From Peptostreptococcaceae bacterium VA2 (GTDB lineage Bacteria; Bacillota; Clostridia; Peptostreptococcales; Peptostreptococcaceae), in contig JMMB01000007.1 of NCBI GenBank assembly GCA_000686145.1, positions 2,728,001-2,792,000 of the forward strand: 64,000 bases of DNA, read 5' to 3'. Every line of letters starts with the position of its first letter. Positions within the stretch are counted from its first letter, which is position 1. The translations under genes were made by a program, and so were the position numbers. The notes under the pieces were generated by a model. The model did no database searches. It was given only the letters and a program-made list of their open reading frames with translations, and was not told the DNA's origin. Shown one piece after another: positions 36,801 to 49,998 of the stretch.

Positions 36801-37331
36801 CACATAATTTTCATGTAATTTTTCTTCAAACTCTTTATATATTTTACTTACATCTTTTAGCTTTAAGCTTAAAGTTTCATTTTCTACTTCACCAGATATA
36901 TTTTCTAACATCTCATAGCTAACGTTGTACTGCTTTAGTTCCGATATCATCTCTGCTATTGAACTTACAAAACCTGATTGAGCTGCTGATTTTGAAAATA
37001 TATCTAATTCACTACTTACATTTTCTATAGCTCTGTAAGTCATCATAGCTTTACCACTTGAATTTATATTAACATCTGTTAGTCCGCCTACATAAGAAAA
37101 AACTATACTACTCATAGTTTTAAAACTTAGAACTCTAGCTCTTAAAAATTTATCTTTTTCTTTTCCTAAAAAAAGTTTACTCATTCTTTTTTCCATCTCA
37201 AATGTATACTGTTCGGGAACTAATAGTATTACTGGAGATGTTTCATCATCTTGTACTCTTTTTTTTATTTCATCAAGCATATAAGTAGATTTTCCACTTC
37301 CACCCCTGCCTAACACAAATTTAACGCCCAT
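33879..37331 (-). CDS. addB: ATP-dependent helicase/nuclease subunit B
   Basis: A 1150-residue partner of AddA. It has an N-terminal P-loop GRGGSGKSTYML, a helicase-like body that is not an active motor in this family, and a C-terminal nuclease with GQIDRIDEFENEEG...IVDYKSG. The Fe-S cluster is formed by AQCPFAYF and the C-terminal CDFCNYSSIC cysteines. The start is ATG 37331, preceded by GAGGAGG; a frame from 37352 would include the ribosome site. It overlaps the upstream nuclease gene by 11 bases. Confidence 0.96.
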   Translation of the reverse strand: MGVKFVLGRGGSGKSTYMLDEIKKRVQDDETSPVILLVPEQYTFEMEKRMSKLFLGKEKDKFLRARVLSFKTMSSIVFSYVGGLTDVNINSSGKAMMTYRAIENVSSELDIFSKSAAQSGFVSSIAEMISELKQYNVSYEMLENISGEVENETLSLKLKDVSKIYKEFEEKLHENYVDSQDMLKSLADKLDICDYFNDAYIYIDEYTGFTPNQYRALKSIFHKAKEVHISLTVDHPSNITYSKTDAFSRTKFTYQKLIKLCNEEGVSLLPSVNLDNNVIPRFKNSEELQHLEKYYHSYPYRVYEEQTNNIKIKEFNNLYSEVEEIAKEIISLVRDKDVRYRDITIATRDLNKYDFLVNSIFNEYRIPNFIDKKREAKSNPIIVLIISALEMKNRRYSYETVFRYLKSGLIGISNEEISLLENYVLANGIKGKKWFEEKWEYRINHNIVSDEKEHEIAIREKVNEIKDKVLKPIISLQENLKGKNKVEDICKFIYEFLIDIDMPTTIENLITNFKDKGELDIANQYSQVWNIVVETFDQMVEIMGEEKIALDKFIKLIGLGFDEYELGLVPPSIDQVLVSSVDRMKNANTKYLYLIGTTDGTFPLIAKDSGLLSDSDRSNLGKKGLDVDIDSKTKTFEEQYLVYKALTSTSENLTVSYPISDHEGKTLRPSVIVSRLKKIFPNIDNKSYLVEVDAESDEEILNKITVKSPTFNELISEIKEFDDGKEINNIWLDVYRYYCNDEEYKEIAQKVISGLNYTNQVQRIEEAKIRSLYDTNLSVSRLERYAQCPFAYFIQYGLKAKERKEYEFSAPDLGTFIHNILDQFSKQLSVDNLDWRDINYTYIQNRVSQIVDEIVSKIPGYILQSSERYRYLAYRLKNMLISAISIISEQIKQGSFDPVDYEVDFGSKGKYPPIKIVLQNGVEINLRGQIDRIDEFENEEGKYIRIVDYKSGKKDLSLTDIYHGLQLQLLVYLDAILESGKDNAKNLSPAAILYSRIDDPIIKADENKEDEEIREEILKNLKMQGLLIKDSNIIKQMDKSLASGERTTSLVIPANLNKDGTLGRHTKGVTNEEFEVIRKYVKNLIKELCEDMLGGNISIAPYKNKDKNSCDFCNYSSICQFDTTLKDNKYKIINKKSDDEVINTMRGEVK

Positions 37332-38100
37332 AAACTTCCTCCTCAAAAACACTATAATCTAAGTCTAGCCCATTACATAACTTATTGAATTCACAAAACT
37401 GACAATGATTTTTATTTTTTATCAAATCATATTTGTAAGTTTCTTGTTCTTCACTATATTTAGTATTTTGTATTTTATCTATGTAACTTATTATATTTTT
37501 TTTATTTTTATTATGCTTGTCATCACTATAAGAAATGCTAACACAATCAGTATCAAATTCAGGCTGATAATATTTCATTTTTATATTTTTTGTATCTATA
37601 TTAATATCAAATAATTTAGGTATTACTTCTTTAGCTAAAAGCATATAAACAATAGTTTGCATTCTATTTTCTGCATTTTTATAATCTACTTTTTTATTTT
37701 CTGTTTTCCAGTCCCATATTTCAATTTCATTTTCTTTTATTATTATTAAATCATACTTTGCTTGTATTATACTTTTATTAAGATTTAATCTTACTTCATA
37801 TTCTGGTAAATAAGTATATTCACTTGATATAGGTATCAAATTTTTAATTTTTTCTATCCATCTTACAAAATCATGTTTTGTATTATCGTTTATTCCTAGT
37901 GGTATACTACTAAAATATCTTTCACATAACAAATGAAATTCACTACCACTTTTTAAGCTTTCATAGTATTCTCTACTTTGTATATCATCATGTTTCCAAT
38001 TTATTTTATCAATATATTTGTACTTAAATTTAAAAGGACATGATTTATATGTATTTATTGAATTTTGACTATATCTAAAATGATTTAATTTTTTATTCAT
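37321..38100 (-). CDS. Stand-alone PD-(D/E)XK nuclease with Fe-S cluster (RecB/Cas4-like)
   Basis: A 259-residue protein that looks like the free-standing form of the AddB nuclease domain. Cys21 (KSCPFKFKYKY) and the C-terminal CQFCEFNKLC group supply four cysteines for a 4Fe-4S cluster. His56 (GSEFHLLCE), Asp117 (AKYDLIII), Asp130 and Lys132 (EIWDWKT) make the catalytic set. A QTIVYMLLAK helix follows, as in RecB nucleases. It overlaps the helicase gene upstream by 8 bases and addB downstream by 11. It is not next to any cas gene. I infer it is the nuclease of a split AddAB-like complex. Confidence 0.85.
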   Translation of the reverse strand: MNKKLNHFRYSQNSINTYKSCPFKFKYKYIDKINWKHDDIQSREYYESLKSGSEFHLLCERYFSSIPLGINDNTKHDFVRWIEKIKNLIPISSEYTYLPEYEVRLNLNKSIIQAKYDLIIIKENEIEIWDWKTENKKVDYKNAENRMQTIVYMLLAKEVIPKLFDINIDTKNIKMKYYQPEFDTDCVSISYSDDKHNKNKKNIISYIDKIQNTKYSEEQETYKYDLIKNKNHCQFCEFNKLCNGLDLDYSVFEEEVYGR

Positions 38101-40315
38101 TTATAATCACTTCCTTTTTCCTTTTTTCTATATGTTTTTCTAATTCATTTATATATAGTGAAGGTTTTTGCATTTTATTTTTCTTACCAACATCACTGTT
38201 ATCTTTGTATAAACTACATGAAAGTATTAGCATTTCCTTAGCTCTAGTCATCCCCACATATAATAATCTTATTTTTTCATTTATTAAATCTATCTTACTT
38301 TTATGGACATAGTTTATAGGTTCTACTCCCATTGCAATAGTTTCTATTTCACTTTTAATAATAGCTGTTGGATTTTTGCATTTGTCTTTTAAATACCATT
38401 TATCACATTGGAATTTTTGATTTATATTATCTGGAAAATTATATTCTACAAGACCTAGCAAAAATACGCAATCCCACTCCATTCCCTTTGATTTGTGGTA
38501 ATTACAAACAGTTATGCTTCCAGGTTGTGGTTCATATCCATTCATCTCATAAACTACCTCTATAATATGATTAAATACTTTATTTTTAGTATTAAACAAT
38601 ATATTATAGACATCTACTAAGTTTGTATTAACATTATCAGCTGATATAAATTTTATATAAAATGATAAATATTCTATAACTGCTTTATCTTCTTTTTCTA
38701 AATTTAATTTTTCACCTATAAATAAAATTAGTATATCTAACCTTACAATAGGATGTTCTAGTATATCTTTTAAAACTTTTAATCCATTTAGAAATCCTTT
38801 ATATATATCGCAATCTTTGTCTATTATAATAGACTCACTTTTTTCTTCATCATACATAAGGTCTTCTACATTGTACTTTGCAATCATTTGTATAAAATCC
38901 TTTTTACCTAATTCATTGTCTGTATGTATAAATATTTTATCTAAAGCTAATATAAGCTTTTCTATTTCATCACAATTAATTATAAAATCAATTATATACC
39001 CCATATTATTTAGTATTTTTCTTTTGTTTAATGAATTTGGACCTAGCTCTTCAAATTCCATATTTTCTTCCATCAATACTCTTGCTGTCTGTGTAATTTG
39101 ATCATTAAAAGGCACTAAAATTCCTATACTTTTATCTGGATATTTCTTTTTTATTGCTTTTGTATATTTTACGGTCTTTATTATTTCATCTTCCCAAGTT
39201 TCATATCTTTTAGTATTTATACTATACACATCTGGCTTAGGATTTTCCCTATATCCCATACCACTTGGAACAGTTCTTATTTCCATATTTTCTAGTGCTT
39301 GTCTACATTCCTCTTGTTTAAATTCAGTAGTTACATATTGCACTAGTTTGTTAGCCAAATCTAATATATCCTTAGAACTTCTATTAGACATATCCATCCT
39401 ATAACAATTATCACTTTCTTCTATAAACTCTTTAAAATACTTTGGGTCTGATGATGAAAAGGTTCCTGTAATACTTTGATTTATATCTCCAACTCTAACT
39501 AAATTATTATTTTCCTTAGATATTAGTTTTATAATTTTCCCTTGTATTTCATTTGAATCTTGGCACTCATCTTCAAATATATACTTATATTTATTTTGGA
39601 ATTTCATTCTTAAATTTTCATCTAATCTTAAGGCTCTATATGCTAATATTAAAATATCGTCATAATCTAGCAAGCCATTTTGTTTTAATTTTTTATCATA
39701 ATCTTTGTATATAGGAAGTATTATTTTCAAAATACCTTTATAGTCATTTGCTACTATACATTCTAATCTATCTGGAGAAATTTCTTTATATTTTAGTTCA
39801 CCTATAGCATTTCCCACAAGCTCATAAAATCCATTCTCCCAAGCATTGACCATTCTTTCTCTCCACTCACCATCTTTTTGGTCTTTTAAAAACCATTGAA
39901 ATGCTCTTTCTCCACCGCTCATTCTAAATTTATATATGCAGTCACTCAATATTATACTTTTTTGTAAATCATCAGCAATGCTAAATTCTTCACTTAGCAT
40001 AACAACTTCTGGTTTTTCTTTTATTATTTTTACAGCTAAGCTATGTATTGTCATTACTTCATAAGAGTTTTCTTCTTTTATCTCATTATCTTGTAATATT
40101 TTTTTTATTCTTCCTTTGAAGTTATTAACTGCACTATTCATATAAGTAAGTATTAATATTTTTGAATTGTCATGTTTTTTTTCTTTTAAAAGTTTTGCTA
40201 CTAAATTTGTAACTATAAAAGTTTTACCTGCCCCAGGAACTGCTGGAACTGCCATAGTTCCATTTTCATATCTGATTATTGGTAATTGGTCTTCTCTATA
40301 ATTAATGTTATTCAT
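38093..40315 (-). CDS. UvrD/PcrA-type superfamily 1 DNA helicase without nuclease domain
   Basis: A 740-residue helicase with all SF1A motifs: Walker A AVPGAGKTF (24-32), motif Ia LTYMNSAVNNF, motif II YIFEDECQDSNE, motif III RVGDINQSITGTFSSSD, motif V VCNYHKSKGMEWDCVF and motif VI LLYVGMTRAKEML. Unlike AddA it stops after motif VI, with no nuclease, which is instead supplied by the next gene. It overlaps both neighbours by 8 bases. It belongs to the UvrD/Rep group but is more divergent than ordinary PcrA (short, different middle). The likely role is unwinding DNA ends in a complex with its neighbours. Confidence 0.9.
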   Translation of the reverse strand: MNNINYREDQLPIIRYENGTMAVPAVPGAGKTFIVTNLVAKLLKEKKHDNSKILILTYMNSAVNNFKGRIKKILQDNEIKEENSYEVMTIHSLAVKIIKEKPEVVMLSEEFSIADDLQKSIILSDCIYKFRMSGGERAFQWFLKDQKDGEWRERMVNAWENGFYELVGNAIGELKYKEISPDRLECIVANDYKGILKIILPIYKDYDKKLKQNGLLDYDDILILAYRALRLDENLRMKFQNKYKYIFEDECQDSNEIQGKIIKLISKENNNLVRVGDINQSITGTFSSSDPKYFKEFIEESDNCYRMDMSNRSSKDILDLANKLVQYVTTEFKQEECRQALENMEIRTVPSGMGYRENPKPDVYSINTKRYETWEDEIIKTVKYTKAIKKKYPDKSIGILVPFNDQITQTARVLMEENMEFEELGPNSLNKRKILNNMGYIIDFIINCDEIEKLILALDKIFIHTDNELGKKDFIQMIAKYNVEDLMYDEEKSESIIIDKDCDIYKGFLNGLKVLKDILEHPIVRLDILILFIGEKLNLEKEDKAVIEYLSFYIKFISADNVNTNLVDVYNILFNTKNKVFNHIIEVVYEMNGYEPQPGSITVCNYHKSKGMEWDCVFLLGLVEYNFPDNINQKFQCDKWYLKDKCKNPTAIIKSEIETIAMGVEPINYVHKSKIDLINEKIRLLYVGMTRAKEMLILSCSLYKDNSDVGKKNKMQKPSLYINELEKHIEKRKKEVIINE

Positions 40316-42236
40316 AGAAGTTACCTCCGTTATCCACTATCTTTAATAGTAAACTATATAATATACTTTCTTGAATATACCCGTTTACCGTATATTCACT
40401 TTTATATGCATAGACTGTTTTTGCGTTTATTAATAAGTTGTATATCATATTATATAAGTAATATTTTTTATATTCTTCTTCTATTTTGTCACTATAAACT
40501 TTATTATCTTTAAATGATTTTCTAAGTACTATAATGTTACTTATATCTTTTTCTATCTTCATATTCCAAGCATTACTACCTATATCTACCCATAGTTGTA
40601 TAGGTCTATCCATAATTGATGATATATACGAATATGGAGTAGTTATTACTACCTTATCACACTCGTTTAGCTCTCTTAATTCTGCTATAGAAAAGTAATC
40701 ATTTATAATACTTTTTAAAGCATCTATAAATATTTTTTCTTTGTCTTTGCTTTTATCTAACCCTAACAAGCTAATATTTTCTGTGAAGACTTCACTTTCG
40801 TGTATTATTTGTTTGCATATATGCACATTTTCTTTGCCATACTTAAGGTTAAGCATTTTATCTATATAAAATTTCATTAAAAATTCGCTTATTTTTAATT
40901 TTTCATCTTTTTTGTTTGATATGTATTTTAAAAGTTCATTAAGTTCTTCACTTTCATCTTTATTTTTATATATCTTAAAAGCTTGTATTCTATTTACATC
41001 TAGTAGTATTTCTATAAAGCTTATGTACTCTTCATCTTTTATATTTTCTGTATAATCATAAAAAATACAAGATGCTACTACCAATGTATTTGAATACGGA
41101 TAATCAATTATTTTTTTATCTTTCTTAGTATTGAATACTTCTATATTGCTCTTTTCTAATTTATTATTTATTTGATAATCTAATATAGTATTGTTTATAG
41201 GTGATATTATAGCTATATCTTTCGCTGATATTCCATTTTCAACCAATTCTAAAACTTTATTACAAACTTCTCCTATCATTTCATTGTATAGCTGACTGCA
41301 TTCATTCAAATGTATATTAACAGGCAATGAGAATATATCTTGTATACCTATTTTATTTTTTCCAAGTATATTTGTAACTTGATTCTTATCATATTTAATT
41401 TCATCTATGTCATAATTTTTTAATATATTTTCATATATGTACTCCATATCTATATTGTTAAATACAGAGTAATCCCTAGTGCTATTAAAATAAATGTATG
41501 TATCCTTTGCGTAGTCTTGTACCAACTTTATGAAATCAACTTCCGCACTACTACATGATTCTAAGCTATCAACTATAAGATAATTTGTCTCTTTTTTTAA
41601 GTGATCTTTATAAATTTCACTATTTAATAAATACTTATTATACAAATATATACACAGTGAATTATCTATCATCGAGTTTTCTAATAATTTATTTATATAA
41701 TAATTTATAATTTCATTCATTTGACTATAAGAAAATTTAGTTAAACTATCTTTATTTTTTTTAGATAAATATAACTTTTCACCAATAGTATTAAAATCTA
41801 TTAAACTTAGTGCAGCTTTGTTTATATTAGTATTTATACTCATTGAAATATTTTTATTAGTACCTGTGATATCTTCAAAATATCCATCTAAATTTCTCTT
41901 AGTTTTTACTTTATTGCTTATTATATAGTCAGTTAAGCTACTATTTATAAAAATAGGTGAAATTACATCTTTTTTTATTCTTTCACAACTTTGTACTACA
42001 ATTGGCCAAAACTTAACTAATTCTTTTTTAACAAAATTTAAATAAGTTATAATATTTAAATCCTCACTAAACTCTATATCTATTTTACTCTCATAATTTA
42101 ACTTTATATTATTGTTAGGTACTAAAAGCATTATACTTTTAGACTTATAGTTATTTTCTTTTAATAATTTCATGTATGTATTTAAAATCTTACTTTGTTT
42201 GTACTTAATATTATTTTCTTCAAATAAGTGCTTCAT
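40308..42236 (-). CDS. Inactivated helicase-fold protein, AddB/RecC-like
   Basis: A 642-residue protein with no motif of an active ATPase, yet with traces of SF1 helicase layout. SIMLLVPNNNIKLNY replaces the P-loop strand; NYLIVDSLESCSSAEVDFIKLV sits where motif II would be, without DExQD; GISAKDIAIISPINNTILDYQI resembles the middle block of AddA/AddB proteins; and VVITTPYSYI takes the place of motif V. It has no nuclease or cysteine cluster. First gene of the operon; it overlaps the UvrD-type gene by 8 bases. I infer a structural, DNA-scanning subunit comparable to AddB or RecC. ATG 42236 follows AAAGGA. Confidence 0.65.
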   Translation of the reverse strand: MKHLFEENNIKYKQSKILNTYMKLLKENNYKSKSIMLLVPNNNIKLNYESKIDIEFSEDLNIITYLNFVKKELVKFWPIVVQSCERIKKDVISPIFINSSLTDYIISNKVKTKRNLDGYFEDITGTNKNISMSINTNINKAALSLIDFNTIGEKLYLSKKNKDSLTKFSYSQMNEIINYYINKLLENSMIDNSLCIYLYNKYLLNSEIYKDHLKKETNYLIVDSLESCSSAEVDFIKLVQDYAKDTYIYFNSTRDYSVFNNIDMEYIYENILKNYDIDEIKYDKNQVTNILGKNKIGIQDIFSLPVNIHLNECSQLYNEMIGEVCNKVLELVENGISAKDIAIISPINNTILDYQINNKLEKSNIEVFNTKKDKKIIDYPYSNTLVVASCIFYDYTENIKDEEYISFIEILLDVNRIQAFKIYKNKDESEELNELLKYISNKKDEKLKISEFLMKFYIDKMLNLKYGKENVHICKQIIHESEVFTENISLLGLDKSKDKEKIFIDALKSIINDYFSIAELRELNECDKVVITTPYSYISSIMDRPIQLWVDIGSNAWNMKIEKDISNIIVLRKSFKDNKVYSDKIEEEYKKYYLYNMIYNLLINAKTVYAYKSEYTVNGYIQESILYSLLLKIVDNGGNFYE

Positions 42237-42305
42237 AAAAATCCTTTCTTTAATTGTATTGATATATTAATTATATCACACTAGCGTTTTTGCATTCTTT
42301 TTGAC

Positions 42306-42340
42306 ATAATAAAAAGCAGCTCTTGGCTGCTTTTTATTAT
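42306..42340. terminator. Bidirectional intrinsic terminator
   Basis: A perfect 15-base stem ATAATAAAAAGCAGC (42306-42320)/GCTGCTTTTTATTAT (42326-42340) around TCTTG. It ends the small membrane gene at 42366 and insulates the recombination operon, whose promoter must lie in 42237-42305. Confidence 0.9.
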
Positions 42341-42365
42341 TAAAACTATATTGTAATTATTTAGA

Positions 42366-42812
42366 TTAATTCATTAATTTATTCATAATTTTTTTTACAA
42401 AAGACCCAAAAGTAACTAATACTATATTTATAAGCATCAATTCAAATAAATATAGGAAACTTAAATCTTTAACAAGTAAATCAATTATTGGAGTAGTTGG
42501 TATTAAGTAAGGCATTATAAACCATATTGCGCCACTTGGATTTTGTAAAACAAAGTGAACATATAGTGCAAATAAGGATAAGAATAACCCTACTCCACAC
42601 CCAATAGTACCTGTAATTAAGGCTTGTGTTGTTGTTAAATCATATTTATATCCTACATAAAAATTCACTCCAAAATAGGCTGTACAAATTAAGATTCCAA
42701 TAAAAAATGTCATTTCATTCATAGGAACTATTTTAAAGTAAATAGATGATACTAGGCATATAATTAATACGTCAAAGAATAATTTTTCTCCTACATCAAA
42801 TGCTTTTTGCAT
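42366..42812 (-). CDS. Small polytopic membrane protein of unknown function
   Basis: A 148-residue protein with four hydrophobic helices (about residues 14-32, 36-55, 65-87, 118-140) and few charged residues between them. It is a compact bundle without recognisable catalytic or ligand motifs. ATG 42812 has GAGGTG upstream. It sits between the rRNA operon and the recombination operon with its own terminator. No family is recognised. Confidence 0.65.
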   Translation of the reverse strand: MQKAFDVGEKLFFDVLIICLVSSIYFKIVPMNEMTFFIGILICTAYFGVNFYVGYKYDLTTTQALITGTIGCGVGLFLSLFALYVHFVLQNPSGAIWFIMPYLIPTTPIIDLLVKDLSFLYLFELMLINIVLVTFGSFVKKIMNKLMN

Positions 42813-42910
42813 ATGATCACCTCAATTTTCCTTTATTTTATTATATATAAAACAAAGAAAAAGGTTCTAAAAAAGCATTCTTTTGTATATTTGCATACAA
42901 AAAAAAGATT

Positions 42911-43028
<118 letters not shown>

Positions 43029-43074
43029 AATCTTTATGTTTTAATTAATTTCTTAATTAAATCTTAGAGTTAAT

Positions 43075-43098
43075 ACTCTGAAAACTGTATACATTTAG
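43075..43098. repeat. 23S processing stem, distal arm
   Basis: Pairs with 46162-46186 (CTAAATGT-ATACAGTTTTC core) to bring both ends of the 23S precursor together; presumably an RNase III site. Confidence 0.7.
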
Positions 43099-43117
43099 GT
43101 TTTAATCATTTAAATTT

Positions 43118-46017
<2,900 letters not shown>

Positions 46018-46161
46018 AAGTTATTAAAAGTTATCGTAAATAACAAACTTCACATACGTTCAGTTTATTAAGTACTAAAAGTTTGATTTTTAAAGAGTTT
46101 ATCTTCTCGATGATATTTTTAGAAGTTATCTTCTTCATATATTTCAAATGATGTCATATCA

Positions 46162-46186
46162 CTAAATGTTATACAGTTTTCAAAGT
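46162..46186. repeat. 23S processing stem, proximal arm
   Basis: Inverted partner of 43075-43098, located in the 16S-23S spacer before the 23S gene on the minus transcript. Confidence 0.7.
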
Positions 46187-46215
46187 ACTATTTATTCAAA
46201 CAATTAAGTTTAAAA

Positions 46216-46291
46216 TGGTGGAGATGTGGAGGATCGAACTCCAGACCCCTTGCGTGCAAGGCAAGTGCTCTCCCAGCTGAGCTACACCCCC
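46216..46291 (-). tRNA. tRNA-Ala (anticodon UGC)
   Basis: 76 bases within the 16S-23S spacer. The acceptor stem GGGGGTG pairs with CATCTCC using G-U pairs; the D arm AGCTCAGCTGGGAGAGC, anticodon stem-loop CTTGC-CTTGCAC-GCAAG with TGC, T arm TGGAGTTCGATCCTCCA and an encoded 3' CCA are all present. It is processed from the rRNA precursor. Confidence 0.97.
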
Positions 46292-46330
46292 ATATTTTCA
46301 ACAAAGTTTTTAATTTTTTTATAAAAAAAT

Positions 46331-46357
46331 AAGAACTCTCAAAATTAAACAGTAGGC
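46331..46357. repeat. 16S processing stem, distal arm
   Basis: AAGAACT, three unpaired positions, then AAAATTAAACAGTAGG; it pairs with 47948-47973 across the 16S gene. Confidence 0.75.
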
Positions 46358-46359
46358 AA

Positions 46360-47870
<1,511 letters not shown>

Positions 47871-47947
47871 AAAAGTTTATCTAGGGCTCAGATACTGTTA
47901 TATATCTGGCTTTATGTTTCTTGGTTGTTTCAAATTCTATAAATTAA

Positions 47948-47973
47948 CCTACTGTTTAATTTTCAAAGTTCTT
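47948..47973. repeat. 16S processing stem, proximal arm
   Basis: CCTACTGTTTAATTTT-CAAAGTTCTT, the inverted partner of 46331-46357, in the rRNA leader. Confidence 0.75.
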
Positions 47974-47998
47974 TTGTACTCCTCTTGAGTACTTTATA

Positions 47999-48027
47999 AT
48001 ATTATCATGTCTAAAATAATAAGTCAA
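47999..48027 (-). promoter_or_regulatory. rRNA operon promoter
   Basis: On the minus strand TTGACT (48027-48022), a 17-base spacer and TAATAT (48004-47999), about 130 bases before the 16S gene. The two boxes are near consensus, as expected for an rRNA promoter. The 287-base gap 47871-48157 otherwise holds only the leader and AT-rich upstream sequence. Confidence 0.8.
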
Positions 48028-48157
48028 CATATTTTATATTTTTTTGTCATAATTTGAAAATAACTAATTATTTCAAATATATATTAACCATTTATTTAAT
48101 TTTAATTCATATTTTATATAGTTAAATAATAGTATATTTTTCAATACTATTATTTAA

Positions 48158-48796
48158 CTATAATTTACTATCTAGTTCTTGTAAATTATATTTTTCTATT
48201 AACTGTATTAGCATATTTGCGTACATCAACTCCCCTTTTTCATTTTTCTTAGTGCTATATCCAGCACCTTGAAGAGCTTTTGCTTGTTGCTTATAGTCCT
48301 TAGCCTTAAATACCCCATTTTTTTCATATCGTTGATTCTCAACTAAAAATTTAGCATGATCTTCTATGGAACTTTCTAAACTATCATATTTACGAAACTT
48401 AGCTTTTATTTTGTCATCATAATTTTCAGATGTTATCGCTTCTACATATTCACCTTTCCAACGACTATCAGCTTTTATTCCAAATAAATTATTACTATTT
48501 TTAGTTAATTCAGATTCTCCCCATCCTGATTCAAGTATTGCCTGTGCTATTGTTATTGATGGAAATATTTCATATTCTCTATAACTTTTTTTAGCTCCCT
48601 TTTCTACTTTATTTATAAAATCAGTTTTACTTTCTTCTATATGTATTTCTTTTTCTTCATTTGTGTTTTTTATATGATTAGTTATATTTAAAATTACACT
48701 TATACTTATAAGTACACAAATTATACTTCCAAATTTTTTTAAATTCTTTTTTATTTTTTTATATCTACCTAGATGTTTAATCTTTTTTCTCCCCAT
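48158..48796 (-). CDS. Membrane-anchored endo-beta-N-acetylglucosaminidase
   Basis: A 212-residue cell-wall hydrolase. A basic N-terminus (GRKKIKHLGRYKKIKKNLKK) and one helix (about residues 24-42) anchor it; the rest is a glucosaminidase domain with the catalytic-glutamate motif AQAILESGWGESELTKNSNNLFGIKA. The YDSLESSIEDHAKFL segment is usual in the family. It cuts glycan strands of peptidoglycan. Start ATG 48796 with AGGAGG five bases upstream; an overlapping TTG at 48799 lies too close to the ribosome site. Monocistronic. Confidence 0.9.
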   Translation of the reverse strand: MGRKKIKHLGRYKKIKKNLKKFGSIICVLISISVILNITNHIKNTNEEKEIHIEESKTDFINKVEKGAKKSYREYEIFPSITIAQAILESGWGESELTKNSNNLFGIKADSRWKGEYVEAITSENYDDKIKAKFRKYDSLESSIEDHAKFLVENQRYEKNGVFKAKDYKQQAKALQGAGYSTKKNEKGELMYANMLIQLIEKYNLQELDSKL

Positions 48797-48881
48797 CAAT
48801 ACCTCCTAATATTTCCCTAATATTATTATATTACTGTAATATAATAATATCTTCTATTGATTTTTTTATTTTTTAAATAAA

Positions 48882-48924
48882 AACACCCCAATCATTAAAA
48901 TTTTGGTCTAATGATTGGGGTGTT
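48882..48924 (-). terminator. Intrinsic terminator of the polyamine operon
   Basis: A perfect 15-base stem AACACCCCAATCATT (48882-48896)/AATGATTGGGGTGTT (48910-48924) with a 13-base loop, 22 bases after the potD stop. Confidence 0.9.
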
Positions 48925-48945
48925 GTTTAATCTATTCTTTTTTGT

Positions 48946-49998
48946 TTATTTAGATTTTAATTCAATCCATGCTCTGTCATATGTTTTTATATTAGAGCCT
49001 ATATCTATAAAAGTTTCACTTTTATCTAATATTTGCTTTGATGGATATGCTACTTTGTTATCAGTTATTTCTTTATCTAATAATTTTAAAGCTCCTGTAT
49101 TAGGTATAGAATAACCTATATACTCAGCATTTGCTTTTGCATTTTCCGGATCTAATAAAAAGTTTATAAACATTTCAGATTCTTTTTTATTTTGTGCTGT
49201 TTTAGGTATACACATAGCATCTACCCATTTATTAGTTCCTTCTTTAGGTATAGCATATCTTAAATTTGGATTTTGATCCATTAAAGTTACTGCATCTCCA
49301 GAGTAAATTATCCCCATAGCTACTTCTTCAGCTAAAAGTCTATCCTTACCTTCATCATTTACATAAGCCATAACTAAATCTTTTTGTTTAATTAAAAGGT
49401 CTTTGGCTTCATTAACTTCTTTTGGATTAGTTGTATTAATACTATAGCCTAATTTTTTCAAGGCAATTCCCATAGTATCTCTAACTGAATCAAACATCAT
49501 TATATTACCTTTATATTTAGGATTCCATAATATATCCCAACTATCTACAGGCTCTTTTACCATCTTTGTATTATATAATATACCAAAAGTTCCCCACATA
49601 TAAGGGACGCTATATTCATTATTTTTGTCGTATATAGGATTTAAAAAACTTTTATCTATATATTTTAAGTTAGGTATATTTTTAAAATCTATTTTTTGAA
49701 TAAGATTTTCGCTATTCATTTTTTGCACCATGTAATCTGATGGAAAAACTAAATCATAATTAGTGCTTCCACTTTTAACTTTTTGATACATCATTTCATT
49801 AGTATCATAAGTTTCATAAAGTACATCTATGCCAGTCTCGTCTTCAAACTTAGTTATAAGCTCTTCATCTATATAATCTCCGACATTATATACATTAAGA
49901 ACCTTCGTCGAATCGCTAGATTTGTTACACCCTGTCATCATACCTATACTTAATGCACCTATACTCAAAAGTGCTACTATTTTTTTAGATATATTCAT
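48946..49998 (-). CDS. potD: Spermidine/putrescine-binding lipoprotein
   Basis: A 350-residue periplasmic-type binding protein with a lipoprotein signal (hydrophobic stretch then MTGC, Cys at about 23), so it is tethered to the outer face of the membrane. The body shows the PotD pattern: LNVYNVGDYIDEELITKFEDETGIDVLYETYDTNEMMYQK, FPSDYMVQKM, PYMWGTFGILYN and YSGDA. It captures polyamines for PotBC. Its ATG shares a base with the potC stop (TAATG). Last gene of the operon. Confidence 0.93.
   Translation of the reverse strand: MNISKKIVALLSIGALSIGMMTGCNKSSDSTKVLNVYNVGDYIDEELITKFEDETGIDVLYETYDTNEMMYQKVKSGSTNYDLVFPSDYMVQKMNSENLIQKIDFKNIPNLKYIDKSFLNPIYDKNNEYSVPYMWGTFGILYNTKMVKEPVDSWDILWNPKYKGNIMMFDSVRDTMGIALKKLGYSINTTNPKEVNEAKDLLIKQKDLVMAYVNDEGKDRLLAEEVAMGIIYSGDAVTLMDQNPNLRYAIPKEGTNKWVDAMCIPKTAQNKKESEMFINFLLDPENAKANAEYIGYSIPNTGALKLLDKEITDNKVAYPSKQILDKSETFIDIGSNIKTYDRAWIELKSK

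Noticed and set aside
37321-38100. Possible Cas4 of a CRISPR system
   Set aside because: The domain is of the Cas4/RecB kind, but there is no CRISPR array or other cas gene in the window and it is embedded by overlaps in a recombination operon.
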